This document shows positions 36,910-50,300 of a DNA stretch of 64,000 nt, piece after piece. The DNA is taken from assembly GCA_037903475.1 (NCBI GenBank), contig JBAJFG010000442.1:1141001-1205000 (forward strand). Reading direction: 5' to 3'. Position 1 is the stretch's first letter. Each line of letters begins with the position of its first letter. A program made the translations under genes and the position numbers. This stretch comes from Ancylostoma caninum. Taxonomy: Eukaryota; Nematoda; Chromadorea; Rhabditida; Ancylostomatidae. The notes under the pieces are model-generated. The model had not been told where the DNA came from and ran no database searches. It was given only the letters and a program-made list of their open reading frames with translations.

Positions 36910-38565
36910 CAACTGACACCGTATATGTTCATCTAAAACAGCATTTCATGGCGCTTCAGGCAATGCGCAGAATGCTAGGAATTCTTCAACATTTAGCTCT
37001 GAAAGCCTTCTTTTACTAGTTGTCCTGCACCTAATTGATGTTGACATTTTGTATGAATTAATCGCTGTCAGCCAACAACTTCTCTGCAATGTCAGGAATC
37101 TCTAAGACATTTATAACATCGGATAAGGGAAGGGTATCTCTTAAACTAAATAAACTAACCGCAGTGAACGAAGCAGCCTATTCTGATTCGGAAATCACGA
37201 AATTAATACGAGTGTAAGGTAGTACTGCAGCTGCTGTAAAATGTGGAATGATTGTATTGGTTCAAGGAGAAATCCTGGCGGCAAGTTCATCCTTGACCTC
37301 CAGCCACTCCATTCACACTGCGTGGTAGGGCAACGCACCGTCATGAGGCAGAAACAACGACTACAAAACTAATCCACGAGGCGGACCTATCCACAGGTTG
37401 TGAAAATGGTCCAGTTAAAAGCCAACGAAAAAAAGATAAAACACTCCGGCGACCGACCTGTAGCCCAGAAGTATAACCTTCAGACTACCAGTTACCCCAA
37501 ATTTTCTTTGCGAAGAAAATCTTCAAAAACAAGAAAGAAGTCAAAATATCGCCCTCCATTCAGCCTTACAGAATTCGTTGAGAACGGCCTTCATTTCTTG
37601 TAAGGAAAAAGTACATAGAACGGACACTGATTATGGAGAAGAAATGTTTGGATTGAGCTTCTGAATTACTGCACTGGTAATGAATTTTGTTTTTTTGTGG
37701 AAACCGACATTTGCATGGCTGTCGTCAAGCGAATTTATTCGTATGGGAGCTGACAAATTAAGGATGCACTTCCGCAATCTAAGCAACGCAATCTAATCTT
37801 TGCAGCTGTGCATTCGGAAATGTGAGCATCCTTCTTCCAGCAGAGGCGTTTCATTCGAGATTACCGAGTGGTTTCAATTGAGCTAAATAGATGCTGCTTC
37901 ATTAACTATGAAAATGTCACCCAAGCAAACATTATGAATACGTTAAAAACACTATAGCAATGGTACAGATAGTGAATGAATAGAAGCTTGGAGAGAATTC
38001 AGAGCCGAAATTGACGCTGAGATCTACCCTATGACTTAGCGGCAAGGCTTTCGATCCTGAAATTTAAGGAGCTTGCTCAAATAAGACGCAGTAAACTCTG
38101 AATGCGGGAGAATTCAAAGAGAAAATGGGAAGCAGAAGCAGGCTGTATGCAGAAATCGCTCTATTTACATCATTAGCAATTAGTTGAAGTGCACTAATAT
38201 CTCTATCAGACCCAAGTTACATTTCCCAGTACGCTCATCAAACTGAGAGAGAATATCACCAGACGTTGATTATCTTTGAGCTGTGAGACAATCATAGTCT
38301 TTAATAAGGCAAACATTGACCATGAACATCTAATTATACTCACGAGAGATTTGAAGTACGAAGAAGTTAGGCTTACCTGCTTTCACACCTTAGGAGAAAT
38401 ATCCCCTTTTCCCTAAAAAAAAACAGAGGTTGTTCTCTACTACTCAGCATTCTAAATGGTCTTCTCTGATAATCCCAGCTACGGAGCCAGAACTTCGTCA
38501 ATAATTGATTTCGGGCCACTTTGGTCTCAACTCTAAAGAGGTTGAGCATCTTGCAAAATTTATGG
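36910..38565. other. No gene recognised
   Basis: AT-rich DNA between the foldback and Helitron copy C. No supported exon, RNA gene or element end. Confidence 0.4.
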
Positions 38566-38569
38566 ATAA

Positions 38570-39390
38570 CTAGATGGCATGCCCAGCTTCACTCGGGTGT
38601 TCTACTACTCCGGCTATTTCACACTGATAAAATAGTTTGCTGCTTACAGATAAATCTATTCAAGATGCTCATCATTTTGGTGATCAGCATGTTGATGGAC
38701 CGTAATGGCCTTTTTTAACCGACCTATCAGCAAAAAAATCAAATAATGAAGGTAGTTGTCTATGGAAAATGCATGCTACACATATTCAATGCAGTTCAGC
38801 TTCTTAGAGAATCCCAGTTAATGCGCTCCTACCCTCCCCCAACGATTCGATAGAATCAATCCACTAACTCGATGTTTCCATGCGTAGTGGTTATCATATT
38901 GTGTTCAGCGCATTCGAAAAACTCAGTGGACATGTCCTCACCAACCCCTCAGCAAAACCTGTGAAAAATCGACGAAAACAAGAAATCGATGCTGTCACTT
39001 AAGATGGTTGTCACAGTCGTGTTCAGTACATTCGAGAACCCCAGTGGGCATGTGTTCACCGATCCCTGACCAGAGGTTGAAAAAATTGAAAAAAAAATAA
39101 AATAAATTGGTATCATCTCTCGAAATGGTTGTCATATTCGTGGTCAGCATATTGAATAACCCTAGTAGGCATGTTCTCACCGATCCTTAGACGAGAATAG
39201 TTGAAAATTCAATAAAATCGATAATCGATATGATCGATAAGCTAATTGATAGTCCCGGGTGAAAAGTAGCCTATAACTTCCGCCGGATCCCTAATGGTTC
39301 GCATGGAAGGGTTGGTACCGATCGATTCATTCTCTGCGATTTCTATTCCGAACATACACACAAACAAACTTTTACTTTTATATAAACAGA
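38570..39390 (-). mobile_element. Non-autonomous Helitron, copy C
   Basis: The minus strand begins TCTGTTTATATAAAAGTAAA, passes a GTTTGTTTGTGTG stretch, the GATCGGTACCAACCC block and an ATCGATTATCGATTTTATTG stretch. Three ~118-bp units follow, with markers near 39127, 39006 and 38889. The end is ACCCG-(8 nt)-TGGGC and CTAG before T at 38573-38570. Same order of parts as copies A and B; the 3' hairpin has one changed pair. Confidence 0.75.
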
Positions 39391-39394
39391 AGAA

Positions 39395-40500
39395 AATTAT
39401 CAGGCCAGTGCATAATTGATGCTGCTTTTTTTGCGGCTATATTCCGCGAGAATGGGCGCTTTTTGAATCTTTTTTTTGCGAAAATATTTCCCTTTTTCTA
39501 TTTATTGAAAAAGCTGTGGAAAATGTTACATTAGCCATCATGGGGTTTATCACCTCGCCTCGGCAAAGGTTGGAATGCAGCAGCGTCATTTTGTGATTTC
39601 ATTGAGCCTTTTGGCGAAGAAACAGTCAGCGAAGCCGAGTCGAAAGAGTTTCGAGCGCCAGGAACTGTGGTCAGCTGTGGATGTAGCCCAGGGTTAATGA
39701 ACAATCTGAGTAGGTGTTGCAAATTTTATGCATTGGCTTTTTCGTTGGTTGAGCAGCTGTCACCCTAGATTGCTTCACTCAACCTACTCCAGCTTCTCTT
39801 TAATTTTGAGGATGAACTTCCCGAAAACTAGCCCTCCTGTTGGGATACGCCTGCATATTGAGTTTAGGAAAAGGCAGCTCTTTTGGAAGGGATTTTCGTT
39901 GTATAAAATGGAATAATGTACCATGAGGCTGTTAATGCGCGTTGATTCTTCTTAATCTTAATGAGCGTGTTGCTGAGCTCCTTTCCTGAGCATTTAAAGC
40001 TAACAAGGGAGATGCAAGAGGCCCGGCTCGTGCATTGGAATGAAACCTACCTGAGTAGAATCTATGTTTGGGAAGGTGCTACAGTTTATATTTCATTATT
40101 GTCCTTGGTTCCAGAAAATAGAACGCTATTACATGTGTTGCAACACCCATCGGCAGAGCTGGCATCTGCGAGCTGGCATTCTTGCAGCTCCCTTGTAAGC
40201 TTCATAAAGAGCAACCCATGGCAATTTTACTCATATACGGATAGCTGAACATTGGTAATTCTTGAATTTTGGGGAAAAAGTTTAGGACTAAAAAAAAGCT
40301 TGGATTATCCTCTTCCGTGTTAGAAAGAGAAAGCTCCATAGTACCGCTAATGCGGCCAATACAGAGAAATTAGAGAATATTCGCTATGTCATCTGGTTAA
40401 AAGAACGAGTTTTTGTGAATGGTGCAAACATGAGTGAGTAAACATAAGCATAATCTGGAAGTGCTCCTTCGCTGGTGGTAAAATTCTGTGTTATAACCAC
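39395..40500. other. No gene recognised
   Basis: A 95-codon plus frame (39961-40248) has no splice context or known motif. No other feature. Confidence 0.35.
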
Positions 40501-40502
40501 CG

Positions 40503-40724
40503 CAGGGATGAGCGGAAGTACTGCATGAGACCGGAAGTAGCAAGTCGGAAGTTGAGGGAAGTTCGAAATCTGGCGAAATTTGGAGCGATGAATATGTACA
40601 GCACGTCTGAGTTGGCGTGGTCCAACGACTGCCAATCGACCAGAAATCTAGAAGTCAGAGGCTCGCATGAGGCAAGAATTCAGGAACTTCCAACTTCCGG
40701 AAACCGGAATTCTGCTCATCCCTG
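40503..40724. mobile_element. hAT-type MITE, 222 bp
   Basis: Terminal inverted repeats begin CAGGGATGAGC on both ends. Flanking octamers AACCACCG and AACCACAG match at 7 of 8 positions, the 8-bp duplication expected of hAT transposases. No coding capacity. A TIR-like fragment (AGGGATGAGCGGAGGTACT) recurs at 55547. Confidence 0.75.
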
Positions 40725-41439
40725 AACCACAGATTTAGGTGATTAGGGGGCGAGGGTCGGAGTGTAGGAGAAAAGTGGGCCTTCACCGAAAAGGTCATCT
40801 GAATTTCTATCTAAATGAAAGTGTTCCAAAAATTGTACTGAAAACAAAAGATGGAAAGAAAACGGAGAGTGCAAGATGATGGTTAACAATGAGGCTTCGT
40901 CTACCTTGTAAAACAATTTGGGGGGGGGGGGTGGGTGGAGGAGAAGGATTAAAGATCATCAAGGAAGAGTACAAGTTCGCACTCCACAATTACAGGGTGA
41001 CAACAAAGTCTTTGGCCAAGGACTTTGTAGCAATTATTCGTTGCGCTTTGCCGGAAAACCCATGACTTTGTATTTGCGTTGACTATCCAAATGTCTCGAA
41101 CACATATGCAAAATTCCATAGTCCATAGATTTATTTGAGTCTTGTATGATCTACGAACATAAAACGAGGTAGAGATGGAAATGGCCGCAAGTAGAGTCCC
41201 CGCGACATCTCCTCCAAAAACTTCTTTCAAATGGCTCTTCAAATCACCAGTTTTCTATCCAGTACTCGAGAGGGGAGAAGCTCTCTAACCTAAGGAGATC
41301 CGTCACTGAACCCGTTTTCCTGACTGGAAAAGGTCAACAAATTGCAACCATTGTAATGCTTGATCCCCGCTGTCCAACTTACAAACACACTGCTTCTACT
41401 TTTTTTTTGGTAAGATGCAGTACTTTCTCGTTTAGTCTA

Positions 41440-41495
41440 GTTATCTTAGTTCTTGGTACGCCTTTTGAGCGTGTTAAATAAATAAATAAATAAAC
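41440..41495 (+). repeat. RTE-like 3' tail
   Basis: CTTGGTACGCCTTTTGAGCG is followed by TGTT and AAATAAATAAATAAATAAA. This is the cleanest plus-strand example of the family's end sequence. The 5' extent is not determinable. Confidence 0.55.
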
Positions 41496-41499
41496 CATC

Positions 41500-42860
41500 A
41501 CTTTTTGCCAATAAAATTCACAAAGTAAAGGGCAAAAGTGAGCAGAGCGAAATCCTGGGAAGTATGCTGTTTTTTAGGCTTGAGCACATCTGACAAATGT
41601 AAAATGGAGATCTCACAAAAATTCTCCTCCATGTTTCGAAATAAAAAGCAGCAAAAGGTTGGTTCAGATCCCCAATTTCTGATTTCACCAAATCCTTGTG
41701 CTCCTAATGCTCCCTGAAACGGAGGCATCTGGATCTCTGAGGGTAGCTTCTGAGAACGGAGGATTAGTGCTAACTTTTGTTGAAATACCAGCTCCCTTTG
41801 TATAGACCTAGGGAGAAAGCGGGACCATAAAACCTCTACCAAGTTGCGGCCCTTGTGCGTTGCAGTCGCCGATGGTTTTGTCGACTCTACGAAGAAGCCA
41901 AGAGAGATATGTAAAACCCAAGAGTGGATTCTTAAAGCGCATGGATTCTACATGGCCAGATAAATTTCCAGATTGCTATCCCATTTAATCCCACTTTCAC
42001 AATTTGTTCTATTCGGCCAAAGACTTGGTTGTCCCCTGTACTTTGGTGGCGGCCTGCTGCCCCTCGAACTGTACTTTTCTTTCATTTTTTTATACAATAA
42101 ACGTAAAAATATTTGGAAGCTTGGGAGAGTGAAGCCAGCACCTTATTCACAGCGTTTCTTTTAAGCAATTTCAACAGTCTCCTCTATTGTGCAAGTTGAC
42201 TATGAATGAGAAACGCTGAGAGGGTCTTGTGGGCTACCCGTGCACATCATCTAGCAGAGCTGCCATAACTTTAGGCTCAAGACTGGACACCTTCTCTTAT
42301 GAGCAGCTTTTGAAAGGATTTTGTTTCTCTAAAAGTGAATATCACCGAAAAAATTGTGAGCTTTGTTGCTACTATGTATACAGTGGACCCGGTAATATTC
42401 TTACTTCAATTACCAGTTTGGGAAACGAAATGAGGAATGTTTTTGCTCTCGAGTATCGAAAACTTCGAATAAATGCAAAATTCGAATGTACCATTGGAGG
42501 CCTTTACAGTACTGAAGGAAGAGAAATTGGAGGGTTTCAGAGCTTTCTCAATCTCGAACTCCTAGATGTTTAAATTGTTTTCTGAATTACTAACTGAAAT
42601 CACAAAATTATTCGATTTTCATTCGGTCCAATGTATGTGTCTTGCCTACGTTCTTTAAATAGCTCAATTCCTTAGGCAACTTTGAAATAACTCTGAAATG
42701 CGCTGAGTACCAGAGCACTCAATGTAACACGGATCTTTTTCGCGCCTTGAAACAAAGTGTTTTTTCAAGGCGATTTTCCGTGAATGAGGATCATTTTCGG
42801 CTAATTGTTGCATTGTACGCGCGGTTGTACGAGCGCCGCCTTACAACTGACCGACTTCGC
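41500..42860. other. No gene recognised
   Basis: Frames at 41498-41842 (minus) and 42229-42573 (plus) exceed 110 codons but lack family motifs and splice signals. Left uncalled. Confidence 0.35.
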
Positions 42861-42862
42861 TA

Positions 42863-43071
42863 ATGACCGCCGTCGGCTCACTTACCGCACACCGTTCGGA
42901 TTACCCTTTCAGACACTCAACACACACGCCATCCTCACAACCTCAGCCCCACAACAACGTCCGGCTTTGGAAGTGGAGGCGTTCACCAAGTCTTTATGGC
43001 GGTCGTTTGGCGTCTGGCTGCAGTTATCCAGACTATTCTCTGTTCCCGAGACATACTCTACACACTACGAG
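42863..43071 (+). CDS. Candidate exon, all three frames open
   Basis: A locally GC-rich block ends at a strong donor (GTAAGG at 43072). It contains an acceptor (CCCTTTCAG) at 42904-42912, which would make the exon 159 bp; alternatively an ATG at 42863 starts a 209-bp first exon. All three forward frames are open from 42913 to the donor. The one starting at the ATG has NNVRLWKWRRSPSLYGGR and ASGCSYPDYSLFPRHTL. Only a different frame (TTTSGFGSGGVHQVFMAVVW) would join the exon at 47032 directly. Probably a real exon, with product and frame undecided. Confidence 0.4.
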
Positions 43072-44929
43072 GTAAGGAAATCACATAGTTGGTTATTGAG
43101 ACGGCGTACTACGTAGCACTCGCACAGTCAACCACAAATCAATTCCGAAACTCTTATGGAACTGCCGTCGTGGTACTGAATTCTGGGGAGAATTTTTTAT
43201 TTTCCACCCTTCTCTTTTTTTGCCTGTGGTCCGCCTGAGTTTCGAAATGGAACGGGCATTTTCTTCTTATAAAATTTTCTCCTTCTCTATTCAGCTATTA
43301 TCATAATTTCTCTGCTGACTTATTGATTGATTATTTAGCTATTGTTTTGAAGCAGAAGACGATACTCTTGGGTATTAGGGGAGATATAACGAATAATGCG
43401 AGTTATTGAAAAAAATTGCAGGCTAGAAAGGGCAGAGCCTCCCGTTTTCCCAGTTAGGTACTGGATAGCCGAAATTCCGGAAATACTTCATAAAATAGTT
43501 GAAAAACTTAGTTGATTTCCAATTCCCTTTTTTCATTGTTGCTTTCGAAACATCTATTATTGACTGTCTACTATTAGAATTAAAGTTCTCGATTACTTTA
43601 TTTTTGGAATTCCGGTCACTGAACTGTAGCGCAGAATTGTTCTTTCGACAATCCACTCTTTCATATCAAAATTTCGAGAACTAATGCAAACAGTGGGAAG
43701 GATATCCATTTATATCATTTTTCGGCTTAATCCATTTTTTTTTCACTAAAATCAATCACAGATATAGCCCCCCTCCCGTTTCTTGCATCGTTACACATCG
43801 TGTTTTTAATATAGAGCTTTACAATAAAATAAGTTTGTGCTATTTTCTTCTAATCTCAAGTACTTTCACGGGAACGGTGGGCGAAATCGACGCAGCCACA
43901 GGACATGGACGGAGGATGGTCGGGACAACTCGTCCACTGCGGTTGAGCTCCGCTGGCCTCAGTTAGGCCCAACCCACTCAATTTTTGTCAAGCCATAATA
44001 AATAGACTAAGAGAGCAAACAAAGTAGATATCGGAATCTGTGTTTCCTCGTGACTCGGGGTTTTCTTCGTGACCTTTTCTAAAGCCAGGTATTCAGATGA
44101 ACTTGAGCTATACAAGAAATTAAATGAAATTCCTTGCAGAGTAAGAAGAAGACTTCCCAAGGTCCCTGAATGTTTGTGAAATATGTTTTCAGAAACAGAG
44201 GGAGAATTATCTTCAAGAAGGGGTATGAAATTACATGAAGTGCCCATTATTTGCATAAAACCGATGCCTAAAGACTCTTGGCAACCCTCATTTTTATTTG
44301 GGAGGGCCTAATTCTTCCAATCTTACAAAATTCTCTAGTTTCTGCCCGTATTGAACGCATGTCATAGAAACCAACGCGCTATTTCAGTTTTAAATTAGAG
44401 AAATGGTCCAGTGGATAGGTTGAGATATTAGATTTTAGGGTGAGGACAATTTCATTGACAGTCATGGTGGAGGAGTGACGAAGAAATGATTAACATCGGA
44501 GGCGTTCCAAACACAACTGCTCATGCTCACTTGTGCTCATTGAAAAGTTCACGCAGATAATGAATTGGATGAAATGTCAGTTTAATGATGTGTTGTTCAT
44601 TAACTCTCACTCTCTCACTTTCATAGATACGGTAAATTCAATTATAAGATCCCTATTCATTAAATGAAGCCTTCCATAAAAAGCATCATAATTGAAGTAA
44701 TATTTCGCGCACGTGCAGTATCACGATTTAACGACGATGTATAAAAAGTTCTCGTTCTAAGTTCATAACATTAAGTAAAGAGCTCGGAGAAATTTCACTT
44801 GCTTCTCCATTGAATTCACCATCGGCGAGAGGTAGAAGTAAGAGAATGTATGTAGGTGAGTGCTGAAATGTTTCTCTTGCAAAATTAAATGTTCACCTTG
44901 CAGGTCTTGGTCCCCAAAAATTTAAGGTT

Positions 44930-44980
44930 TTTATTTATTTATTTACTTATTTATTCAAAACACCTCAAGAGTGTGCACAT
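44930..44980 (-). repeat. RTE-like 3' tail
   Basis: On the minus strand GTGCACACTCTTGAGGTGTT runs into a TTGAATAAATAAGTAAATAAATAAA tail made of AAAT units. Same end design as the 41.4 kb copy but in the opposite orientation. Confidence 0.5.
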
Positions 44981-45889
44981 AAACAGAAGAAGAAGTCATC
45001 ACCACACCCATGTAACAAGGAGGGTCTTCAAAGGCATTAAACTATTGAAGGGGGGGGGGGGTTGAACGACAGCGAAAGACCTAAATACTACCAGAACAAA
45101 TGTACATGAAATTCACTAGTGATTGTGCATGATTTCTCTTCAAATGTGTAATGTGTAAGCTTCTTTTTGGTCTTGACAAGTTGGTCCATTGTTAATTCAA
45201 GTATTCCTGTCCCTGCAACTGTTATTTTCACAGTTTTTTGATTTCTTTTTTTGTCGAAGAGCGTATTTAACAAATAATAAACAGACAGATGAATAAGCCC
45301 ATGTGCTGATTATGAGAACCGATTATTTTTCTCAGGTACATCACTGACATTTTTTTAGTTTTGCAGCTGAAACGTAATGGAACTTAATGGACCTTGATTT
45401 ATCGAGGAGTCCAAAGAATAATCGTAATGCTATCCACCTTCCTCAATAAATCTTAATTTTGTATGGTTGGAGGAAATGTGCACTCAATCACTGGATCAGA
45501 TTACCTACATATTCCAAGATTTCATATTATTGTAATCGGATATCCATAAATGTGCACTTCACAGCATTCGATAATGTCAAATGCGCTCTCGTTTAGAATA
45601 AATTTACTGAGAAAGAAATCTGTAAGGCGATTATTCGTCTTTATTGTAAAGGTTGGGACCTGCTCAGAAAATGTTCGAGTTGTTTAGCAACAAAGTCTGG
45701 GAGTGTCTCTTATGTATGAACAAACTACTAAATTTAGTAACTATTATATTTAGTAAATCCTTATAAAATCTGATGGAAAAATACAAGATACAGCTAGTAC
45801 AAGTACTTGGTGTTGGTAGAGAACCAGTGGTTTATCCGACGACTGAAAGTGTTTTTAACTACGGTGGACGTGACCTATGTACTCTGCAG

Positions 45890-46055
45890 TAACTCTGCAG
45901 CTCTTGCCACTCCTGCCATTACACTCGAACCGCGTCAATATCCAAGGATTTTTGTCCAGAAAATATTACTCGCTATCCAGTCCGCCACTTTCGCGATCAT
46001 GTGTGTTTATCAAGTCAGAATGAATTGCATTCATTACTCATCCTGTTGTGAATAG
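45890..46055 (+). CDS. Possible exon with hydrophobic segment
   Basis: An acceptor-like CTCTGCAG ends at 45889. The frame NSAALATPAITLEPRQYPRI then continues with FVQKILLAIQSATFAIMCVY, a plausible membrane span, and stops at 46053-46055. A weak donor (GTCAGA) falls just after the hydrophobic part. Could be an upstream exon of the gene at 47-50 kb or a chance frame. Confidence 0.2.
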
Positions 46056-47031
46056 AACATAATTGGTCATCACACCCTTGTCGGTATGCGGACGAAAATT
46101 AGAAAAATTAATGATCAAATTGATGGGATGCCCACCCAGGGTGCTGTAGAGTAGCTGTCAACTCATTTTATAATTCCTAAGGCCAAGCTACAAGATGAGT
46201 TCGTACATGTTCAATGGGAAGATGCCTACTCACTCAGGCAATAATACCCGGCTACTAGAGGACATTTTCAGTCCTACCGGGTAACCCGAGAGACCACAAT
46301 TTTGGGTGTGGTCTTCTACAAGGCGATCAAAGGGCAATATCGATTCAACTGAGTTACCCGAGGGACCATTTCGTTAACGTGCCACAACGAAGGATGAAAC
46401 AAAGGATTTTAGTTTAAAACTGTGCAATGCTTGGGTTTTTAACCCACTGATGACAGTGCCCTCTTTGCGTTTTTCCAATTTTTTCTCAATTCATGGCTCC
46501 TTCCTCCGCTCCAAAACTTTTATAAAACAATCTATTTTAAATTTTTAATCACATTGACTAGGAAGCCTTACAACGCCACCCTCTAAGAAAACCACTTAGA
46601 TCATTAAGGCCTGGTGATCATTCAAATGCTCAGGTGGTCCGATACAATTTCTCGGTTATGTTCAATCACTACTGATTAAGCAAAAGGATTAATAGTTCTA
46701 AATATTAGTGATTCTCTAATTTTTGGTCTAATTTTACAACGAAATTCAAGGTCCTCATCACCTTCAAGGTAGTCTTCAGAAAACTTGTGCTCTTTCAACT
46801 TTGCAGTGGAATGGCGGGATAAAGTACATTCGAAAACAAAGGAAATAAAAAATGGTTACGCTTTTTTTCGTCTCTCTGTATTCATACTTCTGAAAAATCC
46901 AGTTAGTCCGGAAAACTTATATCTGTGCTATAAAACTTCGGAAATCCATAGGGTAAGGCTAAAATTTTGCAAAAAAAATACTTTCTCAGCGAGCTACAGC
47001 GAACGTGTTATCTTATGCAACATATTTTCAG

Positions 47032-47390
47032 CACAAGACGCTCTTCGACGCTACCACCACTATGGTCTAAACAACATCTACGGAATCAGAACGATGAACA
47101 GAAGGAGCGTCGCTCCATTCCCCGTTATCCACACATTGGACACTGTTGACGCTAACGGCACACTTGTTGCCGAAGAAGCCGTTTCGACGGTCTATACTGT
47201 GGATCCAGACGTTCCTGAAGGGATACTAGAACCGGTTTCGAATGCAAATACTCACGCTGGATTCACGAAAGTCCCAGAGAAGCCTGTGCCATCGATGTCG
47301 ATGCTCTCCAGGATTGGGAACCATATTGACAGCGTCGATCGGCTTACCAGCGTCGGAGAAGTCAACGGAGTATCTATCCAATTAGTGGAG
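47032..47390 (+). CDS. Exon i of the 47-50 kb gene
   Basis: 359 bp: two bases finishing a codon plus 119 codons, ending GVSIQLVE at phase 0 before GTGAGC. GC and codon quality rise clearly compared with the flanks. The frame stays open upstream of the acceptor, but that stretch looks intronic. Confidence 0.75.
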
Positions 47391-50300
47391 GTGAGCGTGA
47401 TATCTTCGCCTTTTATGTTCTTTTCTCAGCAAAAATATCATAGCGAAGAAGACCACAATTCCATTACAATACCAGCAGTACTACCTTTTCGTGTGAATAA
47501 TTAGCTTTTGCTTTCATAATCCATCAGCGGCATTTCGATTGAATGGGAGCTGTGCTCAGGGTGAGTAATAGTTCTGTACCTCTACAAATACCACACTGAT
47601 TTTCACTACAGCTTCTATAATGTGGGCTGTAAGACAAACTGTGTTCTTTTCGTAAAAACCTTCAATCTGCACTGTACGTCTATCCCGTCATGTGAACTTA
47701 ATGATCTTCTGTTTCCGAGTATACTTTCTGCCTCAACTCGAAGTACAATAAAAGGATACTTAGCTGCTAGAGATGGCAGGGAACACTCCTTTGCATGTTT
47801 CCAGCCTTTCCTTATGACTTCGACTTTTTTTAGAACATCAAATCCTCTAAAAATCTAGTCGAATTTTAGAAAGTGAAGTGAATAACCTTGGAATAAGAAT
47901 ATTAGAGAATTTATGGAAATAATCAGTGAAGTGTAATAAAATTCCTTCTCACGCCAGACTATGATCGATCCCCTCCAATCACCCCCCCCCCCCTCCTCTG
48001 GGTCTCTCGCACTCCGATTTCTACTGCCATCTACCTCTACTCTTAACATTACTGCATAAATAGACAACTTCAAACGTTGGATAGTGCGTCAAAAAGCGCG
48101 GCAGGACCAAAAAAATTACGGTAAGCGCATGCTCCATGTAGGAAGGATGTGTATCATCGTGAGGGAAAACGAGGCGGAGACTTCCCGCCCTTCACGATCA
48201 ACTCGTCCTCGCTCGCATTCAAATTCTGCATGTTTATGTATAGTGGAACCGCGCGCGAAAGGAACGAGTCAACCGTTGAGGGCAGGAGGAGTATTCGAAC
48301 GGACCAATCGCAGAACTATGCCACGCACCGTTTTCCCTCACGATGATACACACCCACATAGGAACGTTGAGTAAGTCCCACCACGCTTCCCTTGGTCGTG
48401 ATGCAGGTGCAGTATCCGACAATTTTTTCCTGAGACAGATTGTAGCACGATTGTGCGCTCTCATAAAATAATCGAAAAATCATAGTGGAGTGCACGGTAG
48501 CCACGCCTCTTCCCTTCTGCCTGCGCTATCTCCCAACCGTTGACGTCCTGACAAATTAGAAACGATTCTCGCGTTATCACTAGCTTACATAAATCTGTCT
48601 TGTAGCGAGAATGGCCGAGTATGAATTCTTAAGCTTGCACATTGCACACTAAACCAAACATTCACTGAGTGCCCTGTTGTTTCGTCGTAAAGCACGCTTC
48701 CATGCGTCACTTTTTTTCTCTGATCTCTCACTGAATGTCATTCTTGATGAGATTTGCACTCTCAGAAACTCTCACTATTGGAAAGTACATATTTGTTGAT
48801 GTGAAACTTTAGAAGAAACATGCACTCTTTGTTTTTCTTTTCGGTTTTCCTCTTTTTTTGCTTTTTTTGCAAAAACTCAATTTTTCCTGTTTTTTTTCCT
48901 ACTAGCTCGGCTAGGAACAAAGATGGATTTTATATAATTGATTAATATTATTCAAAATACTTTACTAGTGTTCTCACCAATATTAATGATACAGAGGAAT
49001 CTACAACAGCAGCAGTGGAACTATCATGTTCCAAAATTCCCAAGTCTTTTCTTTGACGACTTTCTCCTCTCTCTTTTTGCTATCCTTATGTACTCGTCAT
49101 ATGCTCTTGTTTCAGATAAGAAAAATCAAACGAATAGGAGGGGGCTACCCGTATGGTCCTAAAAACTTCACTATCGCCGAGTTCAAACCTCCTCTTCGTG
49201 TTGAAAAACCGTTGGTGGGCGTGGAGCATATTGTCTTCAAGACGCACAACTATTCTAAAAAGAGTGAGTATTTCTCTTTTTATTGTTTCAACTGCTATCA
49301 CATATGAGTTAATGGAATTTCTCGATAGTCATGAAATGGTGCAGGATTGAGGTGGTAGTTAATTCCACCATTGTATTTACCATTACTCTTGTTTCAGTGA
49401 GTTGTCATTTTTATCTGGCAATTTTTAGATGAATCAACGACCAGTGATCCAGAAGATTTTTGGGCAGTTCAGGTGAGTTCTATTTGTCTGTCACCTTATC
49501 ATTAAAATTGAATAAATTGTTTGGACTGTATCAAGGTCCAATAGAGTTCTGGTGGTTCAACTGTTTAGACACTACTACACTAAGTCTTTCATTATTCTAC
49601 TTGACTCACAATATCAACCAAGTGATTTTACTGTACAGAGAAAGGGAAAGAGAGAGTGTGTGAGAAATAAAATGTAATGACCTTTGGGTTTGGAAAATGT
49701 ACCGGGTGGTCCGGGTCCAACCTCTCGTTACTGTCGACCTCGGGACTTGTTGTATACCGCCCTGTTGGACAGTGAATAGATCCTATTACGGACCTAACTT
49801 GTCACTTGTTTATTGGAATATGATCAGAACTTGTAAGGGAATACTTGTCTGGCTAACTTCTTAGAGGCTCATACCGAACCTATCATCCTTGGCTCGATAT
49901 GAAAAATGATACGAAAAGACCGGAAAATACCACAGACCCATCAACTTACATGTGGACTCTCAATTCCTGAACTCTTGCATTGAAATCTGTCCAAATCAAA
50001 TTTAGGATGGGAAAGTACGTAGTGCCGGCTATATAACCGTAGGTTTGGATCACATCCAGGACCCGAATGCATCATTTGAATGACTAATCTCATACCATGA
50101 TCGCTAGTAGCAGCTGGGTGGTATAGACAACGTCACGTAAGAATGGGAAAACATGTTGGTGGGTGCGAAGTAAGGGGTAAATTTGGGCGCGTAAACACGT
50201 TTACCACGGGTAATTTTAATGATGCATCCTGGTCCAGCACATTGACGAATGAGGTTCGGCGTCGTGGAGGTGGCTGATTCTGTATTTGCATCCAACATAA

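Noticed and set aside
39961..40248. 95-codon plus-strand frame
   Set aside because: Plausible composition but no splice context and no recognisable motif.
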